64,000 nucleotides of DNA from Pseudomonadota bacterium. GTDB taxonomy: Bacteria; Pseudomonadota; Alphaproteobacteria; Rhizobiales; Xanthobacteraceae. The stretch is taken from assembly GCA_023435725.1 (NCBI GenBank), contig JAEYRD010000027.1, positions 1 through 64,000 of the forward strand. Reading direction: 5' to 3'. The notes beneath the pieces are model-generated. The model was not told the DNA's origin and ran no database searches. It worked only from the letters and a program-made list of their open reading frames with translations. Position numbers and translations under genes: made by a program. Positions 54,327 to 62,349 of the stretch are shown here, piece by piece (positions within the stretch are counted from its first letter, which is position 1; each line of letters starts with the position of its first letter).

Positions 54327-54393
54327 GGAGATCGAAGAGCCTTTTCAAGGGGATAGGTCGAGATTTAGGCGGGGGCATGCCGTGGCTTGGGAT

Positions 54394-54415
54394 ATGTAAT
54401 GTTATAACATTACAT
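54394..54415. promoter_or_regulatory. Zur-box-like palindrome
   Basis: A perfect 22-bp inverted repeat with half-site ATGTAATGTTA and its exact complement, i.e. the TGTAATGTTATAACATTACA type of element bound by Zur in proteobacteria. It lies 68 bases upstream of the zigA start codon, where zinc-loaded Zur would block the promoter. Confidence 0.8.
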
Positions 54416-54579
54416 TTGCCGGGTTTGGTTCACCTGTCAAGCAGGCCCAAACCAAAGGTCGGGGTGGGTGTCATTAGATATTCAAGCGAAAGCTAAGAGC
54501 CGCTTTGGCAGGGCACGGGCCGTTCGACTTGAGTGCTGTGCAGCGGCATCGCCTGGGCGAGGCCGGGCAGCCGAAGTTG

Positions 54580-54789
54580 AGATTCGTGGATCAGCAATAC
54601 GCCTACAGCTTCATCACGTGCGAGATCGACCGCTCGCTCCTGGTGATCGCGCTCAATCGTCCGGACAAGCTCAATGCTTATGCCGGCGCGATGGGCTCGG
54701 AGATCGAGGGCACCTTCCACAAGGCCGGCGCCGATGACGATATCCGGGCGATCATGGTTACGGGCGCGTGGCCGTGTAAGGAGCCTTGA
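54580..54789 (+). pseudogene. 5' fragment of an enoyl-CoA hydratase gene
   Basis: About 58 codons read QQYAYSFITCEIDRSLLVI, then ALNRPDKLNAYAGAMGSEIE and AGADDDIRAIMVTGA, the first quarter of a crotonase. The homology ends just before the expected oxyanion-hole motif GRGFCAGAD, and a short tail WPCKEP closes the frame. No remainder is seen nearby. A truncated remnant. Confidence 0.75.
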
Positions 54790-54817
54790 GCAGGCCCTCT
54801 CCGACAAGCTGCTGGCG

Positions 54818-55399
54818 TCACTGAGCTCCGGGGCCCGGGGATGTGTTCAGCGGCGCGCCGCCGACCGAGATGGGGCCTGCCGAAGGCGCAGCCCGTGGCG
54901 GCTTCTTCGGCTTCGGGGCGGCACGCGGAGCCGCGGGCGGCTGTGCGCTGGCGAGCGGTGGCGGAGCGGCCTGTGGGGGCGCCGGAGGTTGTACGAGGGC
55001 GACCGGTGGTGGTGGTGGCGGCGGCGCCGGCGGCGGAGCGGCCGCACTCTTCAGCGCGTCGATTTGCGCAGTCAGGCCCGCGAGCTGGTTCAGAATCGTC
55101 TTGAGCTGCTCCTGCTGGTCGGCGACTGCGCGATCGAGTGCCGCGAGGTCCTCGCTCGCCTTCTGCTGGGCGGCAAGCAGGTCGGTCATCACCGCCTGGT
55201 CTCCGGATGCAGGCTTGTCGTCAGGCGCTGCATGCCCGGCATACTGGCTGAGCTGATCGATATTCATCCACAGGAAGGTGCCTGCGGCGAGGGCCAGGAC
55301 GAAGAAGAACAACAGGACGAACGGCCAGCGGCGTCGTCGCGCGGGCAGGACAGGTGGCGGATCGTCGTTGAGCCACTGCGGAGGAGATTCGATGCTCAT
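54818..55399 (-). CDS. proline-rich single-pass membrane protein
   Basis: A 193-residue protein of unknown function. A cytoplasmic Arg-rich tail (PARRRRWP) precedes one membrane helix (FVLLFFFVLALAAGTFLW, about 27-44). Then comes a coiled coil (DLLAAQQKASEDLAALDRAVADQQEQLKTILNQLAGLTAQIDALKS, about 72-117) and a long proline/alanine tail. The layout suggests a periplasmic coiled-coil protein anchored in the inner membrane, such as a scaffold or envelope-spanning factor. Codon use is normal for the chromosome. Confidence 0.75.
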   Translation of the reverse strand: MSIESPPQWLNDDPPPVLPARRRRWPFVLLFFFVLALAAGTFLWMNIDQLSQYAGHAAPDDKPASGDQAVMTDLLAAQQKASEDLAALDRAVADQQEQLKTILNQLAGLTAQIDALKSAAAPPPAPPPPPPPVALVQPPAPPQAAPPPLASAQPPAAPRAAPKPKKPPRAAPSAGPISVGGAPLNTSPGPGAQ

Positions 55400-55519
55400 C
55401 CGGCTTTCCTAGTCGGCCTCTTCTCCCAACGCAATCGAGGGCCGGGCCGGTCAGTCAATCGGGGTCGGAATGGCGGACATCGGGATATGGTGGCGACTTT
55501 TTCGTCCTGGGCCAAGCGC

Positions 55520-56191
55520 CTACGCGGTCTTGGCGGCGAGATCTCTCGAACCCGGCTCCTCAAAATAGGTGCAAAGCAAGGCCGTCTCTTTCGAGGCAAT
55601 CGCTTTACGAAAGCGCCGGCACTTGAACTGGCGCTCGCTCCCGGCACCATCTTCGACCAGGAATATGCAGCCGCTGCAAATGTCGGTATTGTGTTGACGC
55701 TCGGCAACGTCGCTCTGAACCAGAACCCGACGGAGCGTGTGGCGCAGCTGAGACCGGTCGTCAACTGTGAGTGCCGCGATTCGATCGCGAAGGGCGTTGA
55801 TCGGATCGCGATCGAGGAATTTCCTCCCCTGGGGTGTCACGCACAGCGTAATCGAGCGCCTGTCCTCGGCAGACGGCTCCGGGATCACCAATCCCTTTTT
55901 CCGCAGCTGCGCGGCAATCTCGGATGTGCCGCTGCGGGTCGTGCCGAGGGAGATGGCAAGAGCGGATGGAGTCCGTGAGAACCTGTTGGCACGCGCGAGA
56001 AAACGCAGGGCCATCCATTCGCGGTCGCTCAGGCCGAATTGATGACCTTCAAAAAGCCAGGTGCCGGCCGATTTCAGCAGCAATTCCACGACTTCGGTTG
56101 CTACTCGCATAGCGGGCAGGAATCTCCAGGCAAGCGGGCTGCTCCTGCGCAGTTGCTTTGGGCAGCCGAGGTCGAAAGGGCGCAAAGTCAC
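55520..56191 (-). CDS. MarR-family transcriptional regulator
   Basis: A winged-helix protein of up to 223 residues. The domain runs GLSDREWMALRFLARANRFSRTPSALAISLGTTRSGTSEIAAQLRKKGLVIPEPSAEDRRSITLCVTPQGRKFLD (about 52-127). After it is an unusual C-terminal extension with Cys in CSGCIFLVEDG and CRRF and CTYFEE, possibly a metal- or redox-sensing site. The start may be ATG 56191 or the ATG at 56110 (MRVATEVVELLLK), which fits MarR proteins better. Target genes unknown. Confidence 0.8.
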   Translation of the reverse strand: MTLRPFDLGCPKQLRRSSPLAWRFLPAMRVATEVVELLLKSAGTWLFEGHQFGLSDREWMALRFLARANRFSRTPSALAISLGTTRSGTSEIAAQLRKKGLVIPEPSAEDRRSITLCVTPQGRKFLDRDPINALRDRIAALTVDDRSQLRHTLRRVLVQSDVAERQHNTDICSGCIFLVEDGAGSERQFKCRRFRKAIASKETALLCTYFEEPGSRDLAAKTA

Positions 56192-56468
56192 TCACGCCGG
56201 ATCCGCGTTGATTCCGGTTTGTCGTGGAGCCGGGCATGGGGCTGGTCTAAACTGCTCCCGCTGCGATGCCCGTTCGATTTGCCGGTTTTCGATAACCCAG
56301 GTGTTTCGATGACGGAACCCCGTAAGAACACGCAACCCGATCACGACGCATCGGGCCGCTTGCCGGGCCTTTCGCGACCTCAAGTGGCATCAGCTATTGC
56401 GCTGCTATCGGCGGACAAGCGGACCTCAGGCGTGCCGAAGCCAAGCACCCGACTTACGAGTACACCGT

Positions 56469-57653
56469 CTAGTTCGACGCCAGCGCCGTCTTGGCGACCT
56501 CGGCCATCCAGCCGGATGCGACGGGAAGGATCGCGTCGTTGAAATCGTAGCGCGGGCCATGCAGCTCCGCGCCCTCGCGCAATTCGCCATTGCCGATCCA
56601 GACGAACGCGCCCGGCCGCTGCTGCAGGAAGTAGGCGAAGTCTTCGCTGGCCATGCTCGGCGGGAGATCGCGGCGCAGGCGGGCTTGCAGCTTCTCCGCG
56701 GCGATGCGCGCGATCTCCGCTTCGCCTGAGGCGTTGACGACCGGTCCGACGCCGTGGACGAATGTCGGCGTGACCCTGACGTCAAAGCTTGTCGCGACGC
56801 CGGCGCAGATCTGCTCGATCCTCTCGACGATGGCATTCCGCACCGGCACGCGGTTGGTGCGCAGCGTTCCCTTGATCTCGACCTGTCCGGCGATCTGGTT
56901 CGGCGCGGTGCCGCCCTGAATCATGCACAGCGAGAGCACGGCGGTGTCGAGCGGATCGACGTTGCGCGCCACGATCGATTGCAGGGCAACGATCAAATGG
57001 CCCGCGGCCATCACGGGATCACGCGAAAGATGCGGCAGGCCGGCGTGGCCGGCATGGCCCTCGATCGTCAGCGTGACCCGGCCTCCGGCCGCCATGACGA
57101 CGTCGTCGTGGACCGCGATGGTGCCGGCCTCGAGGCCCGGCCAGTTGTGGAAGCCGAACACTCGCTCCATCGGAAATCGGTCGAACAGCCCGGCGGCGAC
57201 CATCGCGCGCGAGCCGCCATAACCTTCTTCCGCCGGCTGAAAGATGAAATCGACGGTGCCGCTCCAACTCGTGTCGGCAACGAGTAGTGCGGCCGCGCCG
57301 AGCAGCGATGCGGTGTGGCCGTCATGCCCGCAGGCATGCATCACGCCGGGAGTCTTCGAGGCGTAGGCCAGCCCCGTATCCTCGGTGATCGGCAGCGCAT
57401 CCATGTCGGCGCGCAAGCCCACGCGGTTCCGTGCGTGCCCGCGCGTCAAGGTCGCGACGATGCCATGGCCGCCGATGCCTGACACGAAGGGAATGCCGAG
57501 CTCGGTGAGCCTCTCCTGCACGAAGGCTGCGGTGGCCTTCTCCTGGAGCGACAGCTCCGGGTGTGCGTGAAGGTGCTGGCGCCACGCGGTCAGTTTCTGG
57601 TGCAACTCGGGTGTCAAGGCGGGCGTCTCTCGCAAGGTGTCGGCTGCCGTCAC
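56469..57653 (-). CDS. M20 family amidohydrolase (hippurate hydrolase type)
   Basis: A 394-residue metallopeptidase. Motifs: HAHPELSLQEKATAAFV (about 29-45), RADMDALPI (first metal Asp, about 80), HACGHDGHTASLLGAA (about 105-120), FQPAEEGYGGSRAMV with catalytic Glu (about 137), GHAGHAGLPHLSRDPV, and SEDFAYFLQQRPGAFVWIGNG near the end. It hydrolyses N-acyl amino acids or similar amides. Follows the enolase-superfamily gene by 67 bases on the same strand, so the two may work together. Confidence 0.92.
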   Translation of the reverse strand: MTAADTLRETPALTPELHQKLTAWRQHLHAHPELSLQEKATAAFVQERLTELGIPFVSGIGGHGIVATLTRGHARNRVGLRADMDALPITEDTGLAYASKTPGVMHACGHDGHTASLLGAAALLVADTSWSGTVDFIFQPAEEGYGGSRAMVAAGLFDRFPMERVFGFHNWPGLEAGTIAVHDDVVMAAGGRVTLTIEGHAGHAGLPHLSRDPVMAAGHLIVALQSIVARNVDPLDTAVLSLCMIQGGTAPNQIAGQVEIKGTLRTNRVPVRNAIVERIEQICAGVATSFDVRVTPTFVHGVGPVVNASGEAEIARIAAEKLQARLRRDLPPSMASEDFAYFLQQRPGAFVWIGNGELREGAELHGPRYDFNDAILPVASGWMAEVAKTALASN

Positions 57654-57720
57654 CTTAGCGGATTATCTGGCCGGTGCATCAAGCGCCAGCGAATGCCTCG
57701 CGTGCAGGAAAGCCCGCCGC

Positions 57721-58809
57721 CTACGGCGAGAGCTTCGCCAGCCCCTTCCAGTCGAAGCCGATGCCGTGGCCCGGGCGGTCCGCTGCCAAGGCCATCCCGT
57801 CCTCGAGCACCAGCGGATGCTCGATGTACTTGTCCAGCCCGAAGCCGTGGGCCTCGAGGTAGGAGCGGTTCGGGCAGGCCGCGAGCAAATGCACGGTGAT
57901 GTCGTGCGCGCCGTGGCTGGTGACGGGCAGGTTGAAGGCCTCCGCCAGCCGCGCGATCTTCATGAACGCGCTGACGCCGCCGCAATTGGTCACGTCAGGC
58001 TCGGGATAGGATACGGCGCCGGCGACGATGTAGCTCTTGAACTCCCACAGCGAGCGCAGATTCTCGCCCGCCGCGATCGGCACGCCGCCGGCCTGCATGA
58101 TGCGGGCGTGGCCGGCGACGTCGTCGGGGATGATCGGCTCCTCGAGCCAGGTGAGGTCGAACGGAACGAAGGCGCGGGCGGCGCGGATGGCCTCCTCCAC
58201 CGTCCACTTCATGTTGGCGTCCGCCATCAGCGGAAAACCGTCGCCGAGATGCTTTCGCATCGCAGAGACGCGCGCGACATCGGATTTGAGATCGGGCCGG
58301 CCGACCTTCATCTTGATGGCGCGAAAGCCTTTGGCGAGATTGCCGTCGGTCTGCTCGAGCAGCGCCTCGACGGAGAGATCGAGATCGATGCCGCCGGCGT
58401 AACAGGGCACGCGCGCATCGAAACCGCCGAGCAGCCGGTACAGCGGCAGTCCGGCGCGCCGCGCCTTCAGGTCCCACAGCGCGATGTCGAGCGCCGAGAG
58501 CGCCAGCGCCGTCGGTCCGCCGCGCCCGCCATAATGCAGCGCCCACCAGACGTGATGCCAGATCGCCTCGGTGTCGTCGGCCTCGCGGCCCTCGACCAGC
58601 GCCGGAATCTCACGCTTGAGGATATCGGCGACAGCGCCGCCATTGCGGCCCACGGTGTAGGTGTAGCCGACGCCTTCGGCGCCGTCGGCATCGCGAACGC
58701 GGCAGGTGATCAGCTCGAACGCCGCGATCTCGCCATGCGTGGAGTCGGAGAGCGTGACGGGGAGGGGGATCCGGTAGAGGCCGGATTCGATATTCGCGAT
58801 GCGCGGCAT
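57721..58809 (-). CDS. mandelate racemase/muconate lactonizing enzyme family protein
   Basis: A 362-residue enolase-superfamily enzyme. The catalytic Lys motif is FRAIKMKVGRPD (about 157-168), metal ligands are in MADANMKW (Asp, about 195), WLEEPIIPDD (Glu, about 222) and AAGENLRSLWEF (Glu, about 247), and the general-base His lies in VTSHGAHD (about 300). These features fit the mandelate racemase group, which includes sugar-acid dehydratases and racemases. ATG 58809 is preceded by GGGAGGA. Substrate unknown. Confidence 0.92.
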   Translation of the reverse strand: MPRIANIESGLYRIPLPVTLSDSTHGEIAAFELITCRVRDADGAEGVGYTYTVGRNGGAVADILKREIPALVEGREADDTEAIWHHVWWALHYGGRGGPTALALSALDIALWDLKARRAGLPLYRLLGGFDARVPCYAGGIDLDLSVEALLEQTDGNLAKGFRAIKMKVGRPDLKSDVARVSAMRKHLGDGFPLMADANMKWTVEEAIRAARAFVPFDLTWLEEPIIPDDVAGHARIMQAGGVPIAAGENLRSLWEFKSYIVAGAVSYPEPDVTNCGGVSAFMKIARLAEAFNLPVTSHGAHDITVHLLAACPNRSYLEAHGFGLDKYIEHPLVLEDGMALAADRPGHGIGFDWKGLAKLSP

Positions 58810-58842
58810 GTTTCCTCCCGATCTTTCTTTTTGTTTCGTGGT

Positions 58843-58930
58843 TCGTAGGATGGGTAGAGCGCAGCGAAACCCATCATCTTCATCTTCGCAAGTAGCAATG
58901 GGTTTCGCTAACGCTCTACCCATCCTACGA
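58843..58930. repeat. palindromic repeat, GTAGGATGGGTAGAGC family (copy 1)
   Basis: Inverted arms TCGTAGGATGGGTAGAGCG at 58843 and its complement ending at 58930, enclosing further paired bases (AGCGAAACCCAT / ATGGGTTTCGCT). A second member lies at 60763-60845. I recognise this as a common Bradyrhizobium dispersed palindrome. The right end abuts the stop codon of the 58933-59475 gene. Confidence 0.85.
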
Positions 58931-58932
58931 GC

Positions 58933-59475
58933 TCACCGCTTGGTGGCGTGATAGTTGATGCTGATCGAGGCCCGGTGCGGCGACGTTCGCCACACCGACA
59001 TCTCAAGCATGTCGCCGTTTCCGGCGCCGACACGCCAGCTCGCCAGACGATGATTGTCGTCGTTGGACGGCTTGTCGGCCCGCTCGCGGGCCTTCAATGA
59101 TGTTTCGATCAGCCCGGGCAGCGCGTCGGCCGAGACGCCGACGGCCGACACCGTGCAGGTCACGCTCGGACCATCGTCAGGCCCTGCGAAATAGGCCGTC
59201 ATGCTGCCGAGCCTCTCGCCCCGCCTGATCAGCTTCGCCGAGTAGAGAATGTCGATTTTTGGCCCACGCTCCATCTCGGCCGTGATCGGGCCGCCGTCAC
59301 TGACAAGACCCAGACCCGTTGCGATGCGTTCGACCTGGCTCGGCCTTTCCGGCTTGGCCGCGCAGATCTTTGCGAAGAGATCAACCAGCAAGGCGCTGTT
59401 GTCTTCTTCCGCGCCAGTCGCGCTCGCAAGCGCCAGCAGCGCAAATCCCGCGAGCGCGAGCCGAACCACGCGCAT
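58933..59475 (-). CDS. secreted hypothetical protein
   Basis: A 180-residue protein with a clear signal peptide (VVRLALAGFALLALASATGA, about 3-22) and no later membrane helix. The mature part is EEDNSALLVDLFAKICAAKPERPSQVERIATGLGL... with two Cys, ending in strand-rich LEMSVWRTSPHRASISINYHATKR. Not recognised; it may belong to small periplasmic proteins of unknown function. Its ATG overlaps the stop codon of the upstream peptidase gene by one base (TGATG), so they are translationally coupled. Confidence 0.75.
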   Translation of the reverse strand: MRVVRLALAGFALLALASATGAEEDNSALLVDLFAKICAAKPERPSQVERIATGLGLVSDGGPITAEMERGPKIDILYSAKLIRRGERLGSMTAYFAGPDDGPSVTCTVSAVGVSADALPGLIETSLKARERADKPSNDDNHRLASWRVGAGNGDMLEMSVWRTSPHRASISINYHATKR

Positions 59476-60677
59476 CACCGCATCGTCGCGAGCTGCAGCG
59501 CCAGCGCGCAGGCACGGTCGTATTCGTCGAGATTGATCCACTCGTCGATCGTGTGCGCCTCGTTCTGGCCGGCGCCGAACGTCACGGTCGGAATGCCGTG
59601 GCGGACCATCCAGTTGGCGTCGAGCCCGCCATTGGCGGTGCGGACGTTCGGGGTGCCGCCGACCGCGGACACCGCCTCGACCGCGCGCTTGATGACGGGC
59701 TGGTTGTCCTTCATCCGGAACGGATAATAGTCAGTCTCGGCCTTGAACTTGACCTTGCCGGACTTGCCCTGCGCGTTCGTCACTTTCTTGGCGGCCTTCT
59801 CGAACGCGGCCTTGTAGGCCTTGGTGATCTCCTTGAAGAACTTTCCGTCGTGGCTGCGGCTTTCGCCGCGCACATGCACGTAGTCGGTGACGACATTGGT
59901 GGCATCGCCCGCGGGGCGGCCCTCGCCGCCGGTGACGGGTCCGACATTGCTGGTGCCTTGCAGCTTGCCCTTCACCACCCTGCCGAACCAGCCGCCGGCC
60001 TTCACGTCCGCGAGCGCGAGCGCCATGATCATCGTCGAGGAGATGCCGCGCTCCGGCGCAACGCCGGCATGCGAGGCGCGGCCGAATATCTCGACGCTCC
60101 AGCGATCCGCGCCGACGGCACCGATGACGACGTTGGAGGCCGAGCCGCCGTCATAGTTGAAGGCCATCACCGGCGAGCCGAGTTCATCCAGCTTGACGTG
60201 GCGCGCGCCATAGAGCCCGCTCTCCTCGCGCACGCAGAACAGCAGCGTGATCGGCGGATGATCGAGCTTCTGCTTTTCGAGCTCGGCGGCCAGCGTCACC
60301 AGCACGCCGCAGCCGCAGCGGTTGTCGCCGCCGAGCGCGGTCTTGGCCTCGTTGACGATCTTGCGTCCCGACTTCTTCGGCTTGGCGCCGGCGCAGAGCG
60401 GCACCGTGTCCATGTGGGTCATGAACATGATCCGCCTCTGGTTGTGCAGAGCGCCACGGCCGGGCAGGTCGACGATGAGGTTGCCGGTCTGGGTCGGCAC
60501 GGGAATGCGGGTGTTGGCGTCGTCGAGCCGGATCGCCTTCGCCGGCACGCCGCTCTCTTTCAGCGCGGCGGCGAGCTCACGCCCGATCGCTGCCTCCTGT
60601 CCGGTCACGCCCTCGACGGCGAGGAAGCGCATGAGACGGTCGGTGGCGGCTTTTGTGTCGACAGGCATGGACTTCAT
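59475..60677 (-). CDS. M20 family peptidase (PepT/tripeptidase-like)
   Basis: A 400-residue dinuclear zinc peptidase. It has FMTHMDTVPLCAGAKP (metal His and Asp, about 89-104), LGGDNRCGCGVLVTLAAEL (bridging Asp, about 115-133), LLFCVREESGLYGARHV (catalytic Glu-Glu, about 145), FNYDGGSASNVVIGA and GRASHAGVAPERG, plus a late NEAHTIDEWINLDEY with the last His. This is the peptidase T-like pattern. Starts at ATG 60677 or 60668. Probably cytoplasmic peptide degradation. Confidence 0.9.
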   Translation of the reverse strand: MKSMPVDTKAATDRLMRFLAVEGVTGQEAAIGRELAAALKESGVPAKAIRLDDANTRIPVPTQTGNLIVDLPGRGALHNQRRIMFMTHMDTVPLCAGAKPKKSGRKIVNEAKTALGGDNRCGCGVLVTLAAELEKQKLDHPPITLLFCVREESGLYGARHVKLDELGSPVMAFNYDGGSASNVVIGAVGADRWSVEIFGRASHAGVAPERGISSTMIMALALADVKAGGWFGRVVKGKLQGTSNVGPVTGGEGRPAGDATNVVTDYVHVRGESRSHDGKFFKEITKAYKAAFEKAAKKVTNAQGKSGKVKFKAETDYYPFRMKDNQPVIKRAVEAVSAVGGTPNVRTANGGLDANWMVRHGIPTVTFGAGQNEAHTIDEWINLDEYDRACALALQLATMR

Positions 60678-60732
60678 TCCCCCGGGTGCAGGTTGCGCAG
60701 CATCTCCTGCGACGCCGCGTTTCGCAAGGGGC

Positions 60733-60875
60733 TCAGGCAGTCCGTGTGTAAGCCAGGAAGCTTGTAGGATGGGTAGAGCGAAGCGAAACCCATCGCCCCA
60801 ACTTACGCCGATGATGGGTTTCGCTGCGCTCTACCCATCCTACGAAGTTAGACAGCCCGCGTGTAAGCCAGGAAG
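60733..60875. repeat. duplicated MFS gene end flanking a palindromic repeat
   Basis: 60733-60760 and 60848-60875 match in 24 of 28 bases. On the minus strand both encode FLAYTR plus two residues and a stop; the second is the real end of the MFS gene. Between them lies the palindromic repeat at 60763-60845. The arrangement looks like insertion of the repeat with duplication of its target, followed by divergence. Confidence 0.7.
60763..60845. repeat. palindromic repeat, GTAGGATGGGTAGAGC family (copy 2)
   Basis: Arms TGTAGGATGGGTAGAGCGAA and, inverted, ending TACCCATCCTACGA; inner AGCGAAACCCATC pairs with GATGGGTTTCGCT. Same family as 58843-58930, with a different central loop. Sits between the MFS gene end and its degenerate copy. 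Confidence 0.85.
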
Positions 60876-62092
60876 ACCAGCGTGCCCACGACAAGCGCGG
60901 CGGCCATGAACAGCAGCACCGCCGGCAGCCCGGCCAGCGCCGCGACCGCGCCGGTGATCGACTGCATCAGCGCCGCGCCGAGAAAGAAGGCGAGGTTGAT
61001 CGCCGCGAGCGCCTTGCCGGTCGTTTGCGCGTCGACGAGCTGCCGGGACATGCCGAACAGCAACGGTTGGGCCGAGGTCGCAAGGCCGATGAGGATGAAC
61101 AGCACGAGGTCGTATTGCGGCGGCATCAGGGCAACGCCGAACAGCATGGAGACCGCATAATGCGGCGCGCCGAGTGCCATCAGTGCGAGCAGCAGCCCAC
61201 CGATGAGGTGCGTGCTGGCCACCAGCTCGCGGCGGCGGCCGATCCTGCGGTCGATCATGCCGACGCACAGGGGGCCGGCGATCATCGCCAGTGTGAACAG
61301 GCCGAGCTGGTTGCCGGCCTCGACTCGTGACAGACCCTTGACCTGCATCAGCCACGGTCCACCCCACAGGCCGCGCAGCACCAGCGAGGTCGCAAGCGAC
61401 ACCAGCGCGAGCGCGATCAGGCCGCGCAGCGGACGCGAGAAGCCGAGCCGCAGCACCGCGATCATCTGCGACAGCGGTGAGGAATCGTCCTTGTGCTCGG
61501 CCGGCTGGTTCGGCACCAGCATGAACACGGCAAGCGCGACGAGGACGCCGCCGAGTGCCGAGATCCAGAACCCGGCGCGCCAGCCGTAATGATCGACCAC
61601 GAAGGCGAGCGGGCTCGACGACAACAGCATGCCGATATTGCCGATCGAGAGGATCGCGCCCGACCACAGGCCGAACCGCGCCGCCGACAATTGCTTGGCC
61701 GCCAGCGTCATCGGGCACATCAGCATGCCCGAGGTTGCAACGCCGAGCAGCACCTGCCCGACCGCAAAACTCTCGGGCCCGGTCGCGAAGCCCGACGCAA
61801 TGGCGCCGAACACGGTTCCCGCGAGCAGGCTGAGCGACACCGGCCGCACGCCGAACCGGTCCATCGCCGCACCGACCGGAATTTGCGCGGCGGCGAAGGC
61901 GAAAGGATAGACCGAGGTGAGGCTCGCCAGCGCCTGCGGCTCCATATGGAAATCGGCGGCCATCAGATCGAGGCTGACCGCCGGGATCGTGCGCAGCAAT
62001 GTCGAGAGCATGTGTCCGCAGGCGAGTGCGAGCAACGCGAAAATCAGCGCGCGGGTGCCAACTCCCGCTTCATCCGTGGCAACCGCAGTCAT
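60848..62092 (-). CDS. MFS transporter
   Basis: A 414-residue major-facilitator protein with 12 hydrophobic segments. The loop 2-3 motif reads GAAMDRFGVRPVSL (about 73-86), and the corresponding second-half motif is GMIDRRIGRRREL (about 276-288). Substrate not deducible; small organic acids or drugs are typical of this group. ATG 62092 is the only reasonable start. Transcribed toward the peptidase gene, with a palindromic repeat in between. Confidence 0.9.
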   Translation of the reverse strand: MTAVATDEAGVGTRALIFALLALACGHMLSTLLRTIPAVSLDLMAADFHMEPQALASLTSVYPFAFAAAQIPVGAAMDRFGVRPVSLSLLAGTVFGAIASGFATGPESFAVGQVLLGVATSGMLMCPMTLAAKQLSAARFGLWSGAILSIGNIGMLLSSSPLAFVVDHYGWRAGFWISALGGVLVALAVFMLVPNQPAEHKDDSSPLSQMIAVLRLGFSRPLRGLIALALVSLATSLVLRGLWGGPWLMQVKGLSRVEAGNQLGLFTLAMIAGPLCVGMIDRRIGRRRELVASTHLIGGLLLALMALGAPHYAVSMLFGVALMPPQYDLVLFILIGLATSAQPLLFGMSRQLVDAQTTGKALAAINLAFFLGAALMQSITGAVAALAGLPAVLLFMAAALVVGTLVFLAYTRAV

Positions 62093-62235
62093 CAGCGTCC
62101 CGTCCCGGCATGGATTTCGGCCGGGTTACACGATTGGGGGAGGCGTGCCAATGGCGGCAGAGGGCGCGTTAGCGCAGGGGCGACCAGACGTGATGGCAGG
62201 GGTCCGCGGCGCTGTAAGTACCAGCCACAACCGCT

Positions 62236-62313
62236 GTCATTGCGAGCGGAGCGAAGCAATCCAGATTGCCTCCGCGGACGGAGCCTGGATTGCTTCGCTG
62301 CGCTCGCAATGAC
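62236..62313. repeat. palindromic intergenic repeat with GTCATTGCGAGC arms
   Basis: A 78-bp near-palindrome: left arm GTCATTGCGAGCGGAGCGAA from 62236 and right arm complement ending GCTCGCAATGAC at 62313; inner GCAATCCA pairs with TGGATTGC. It lies between the MFS and patatin genes. This family too is common in Bradyrhizobium intergenic DNA. Confidence 0.8.
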
Positions 62314-62349
62314 GGAAGCAGGGACGTCAGGGCCCGCGACGGGCTCAGC

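Noticed and set aside
56309..56472. Short plus-strand open frames before the M20 gene
   Set aside because: Two frames look faintly protein-like (one ends AEAKHPTYEYTV) but neither has a convincing start with ribosome site and they run into the M20 gene end; could be a broken small gene, not supportable.
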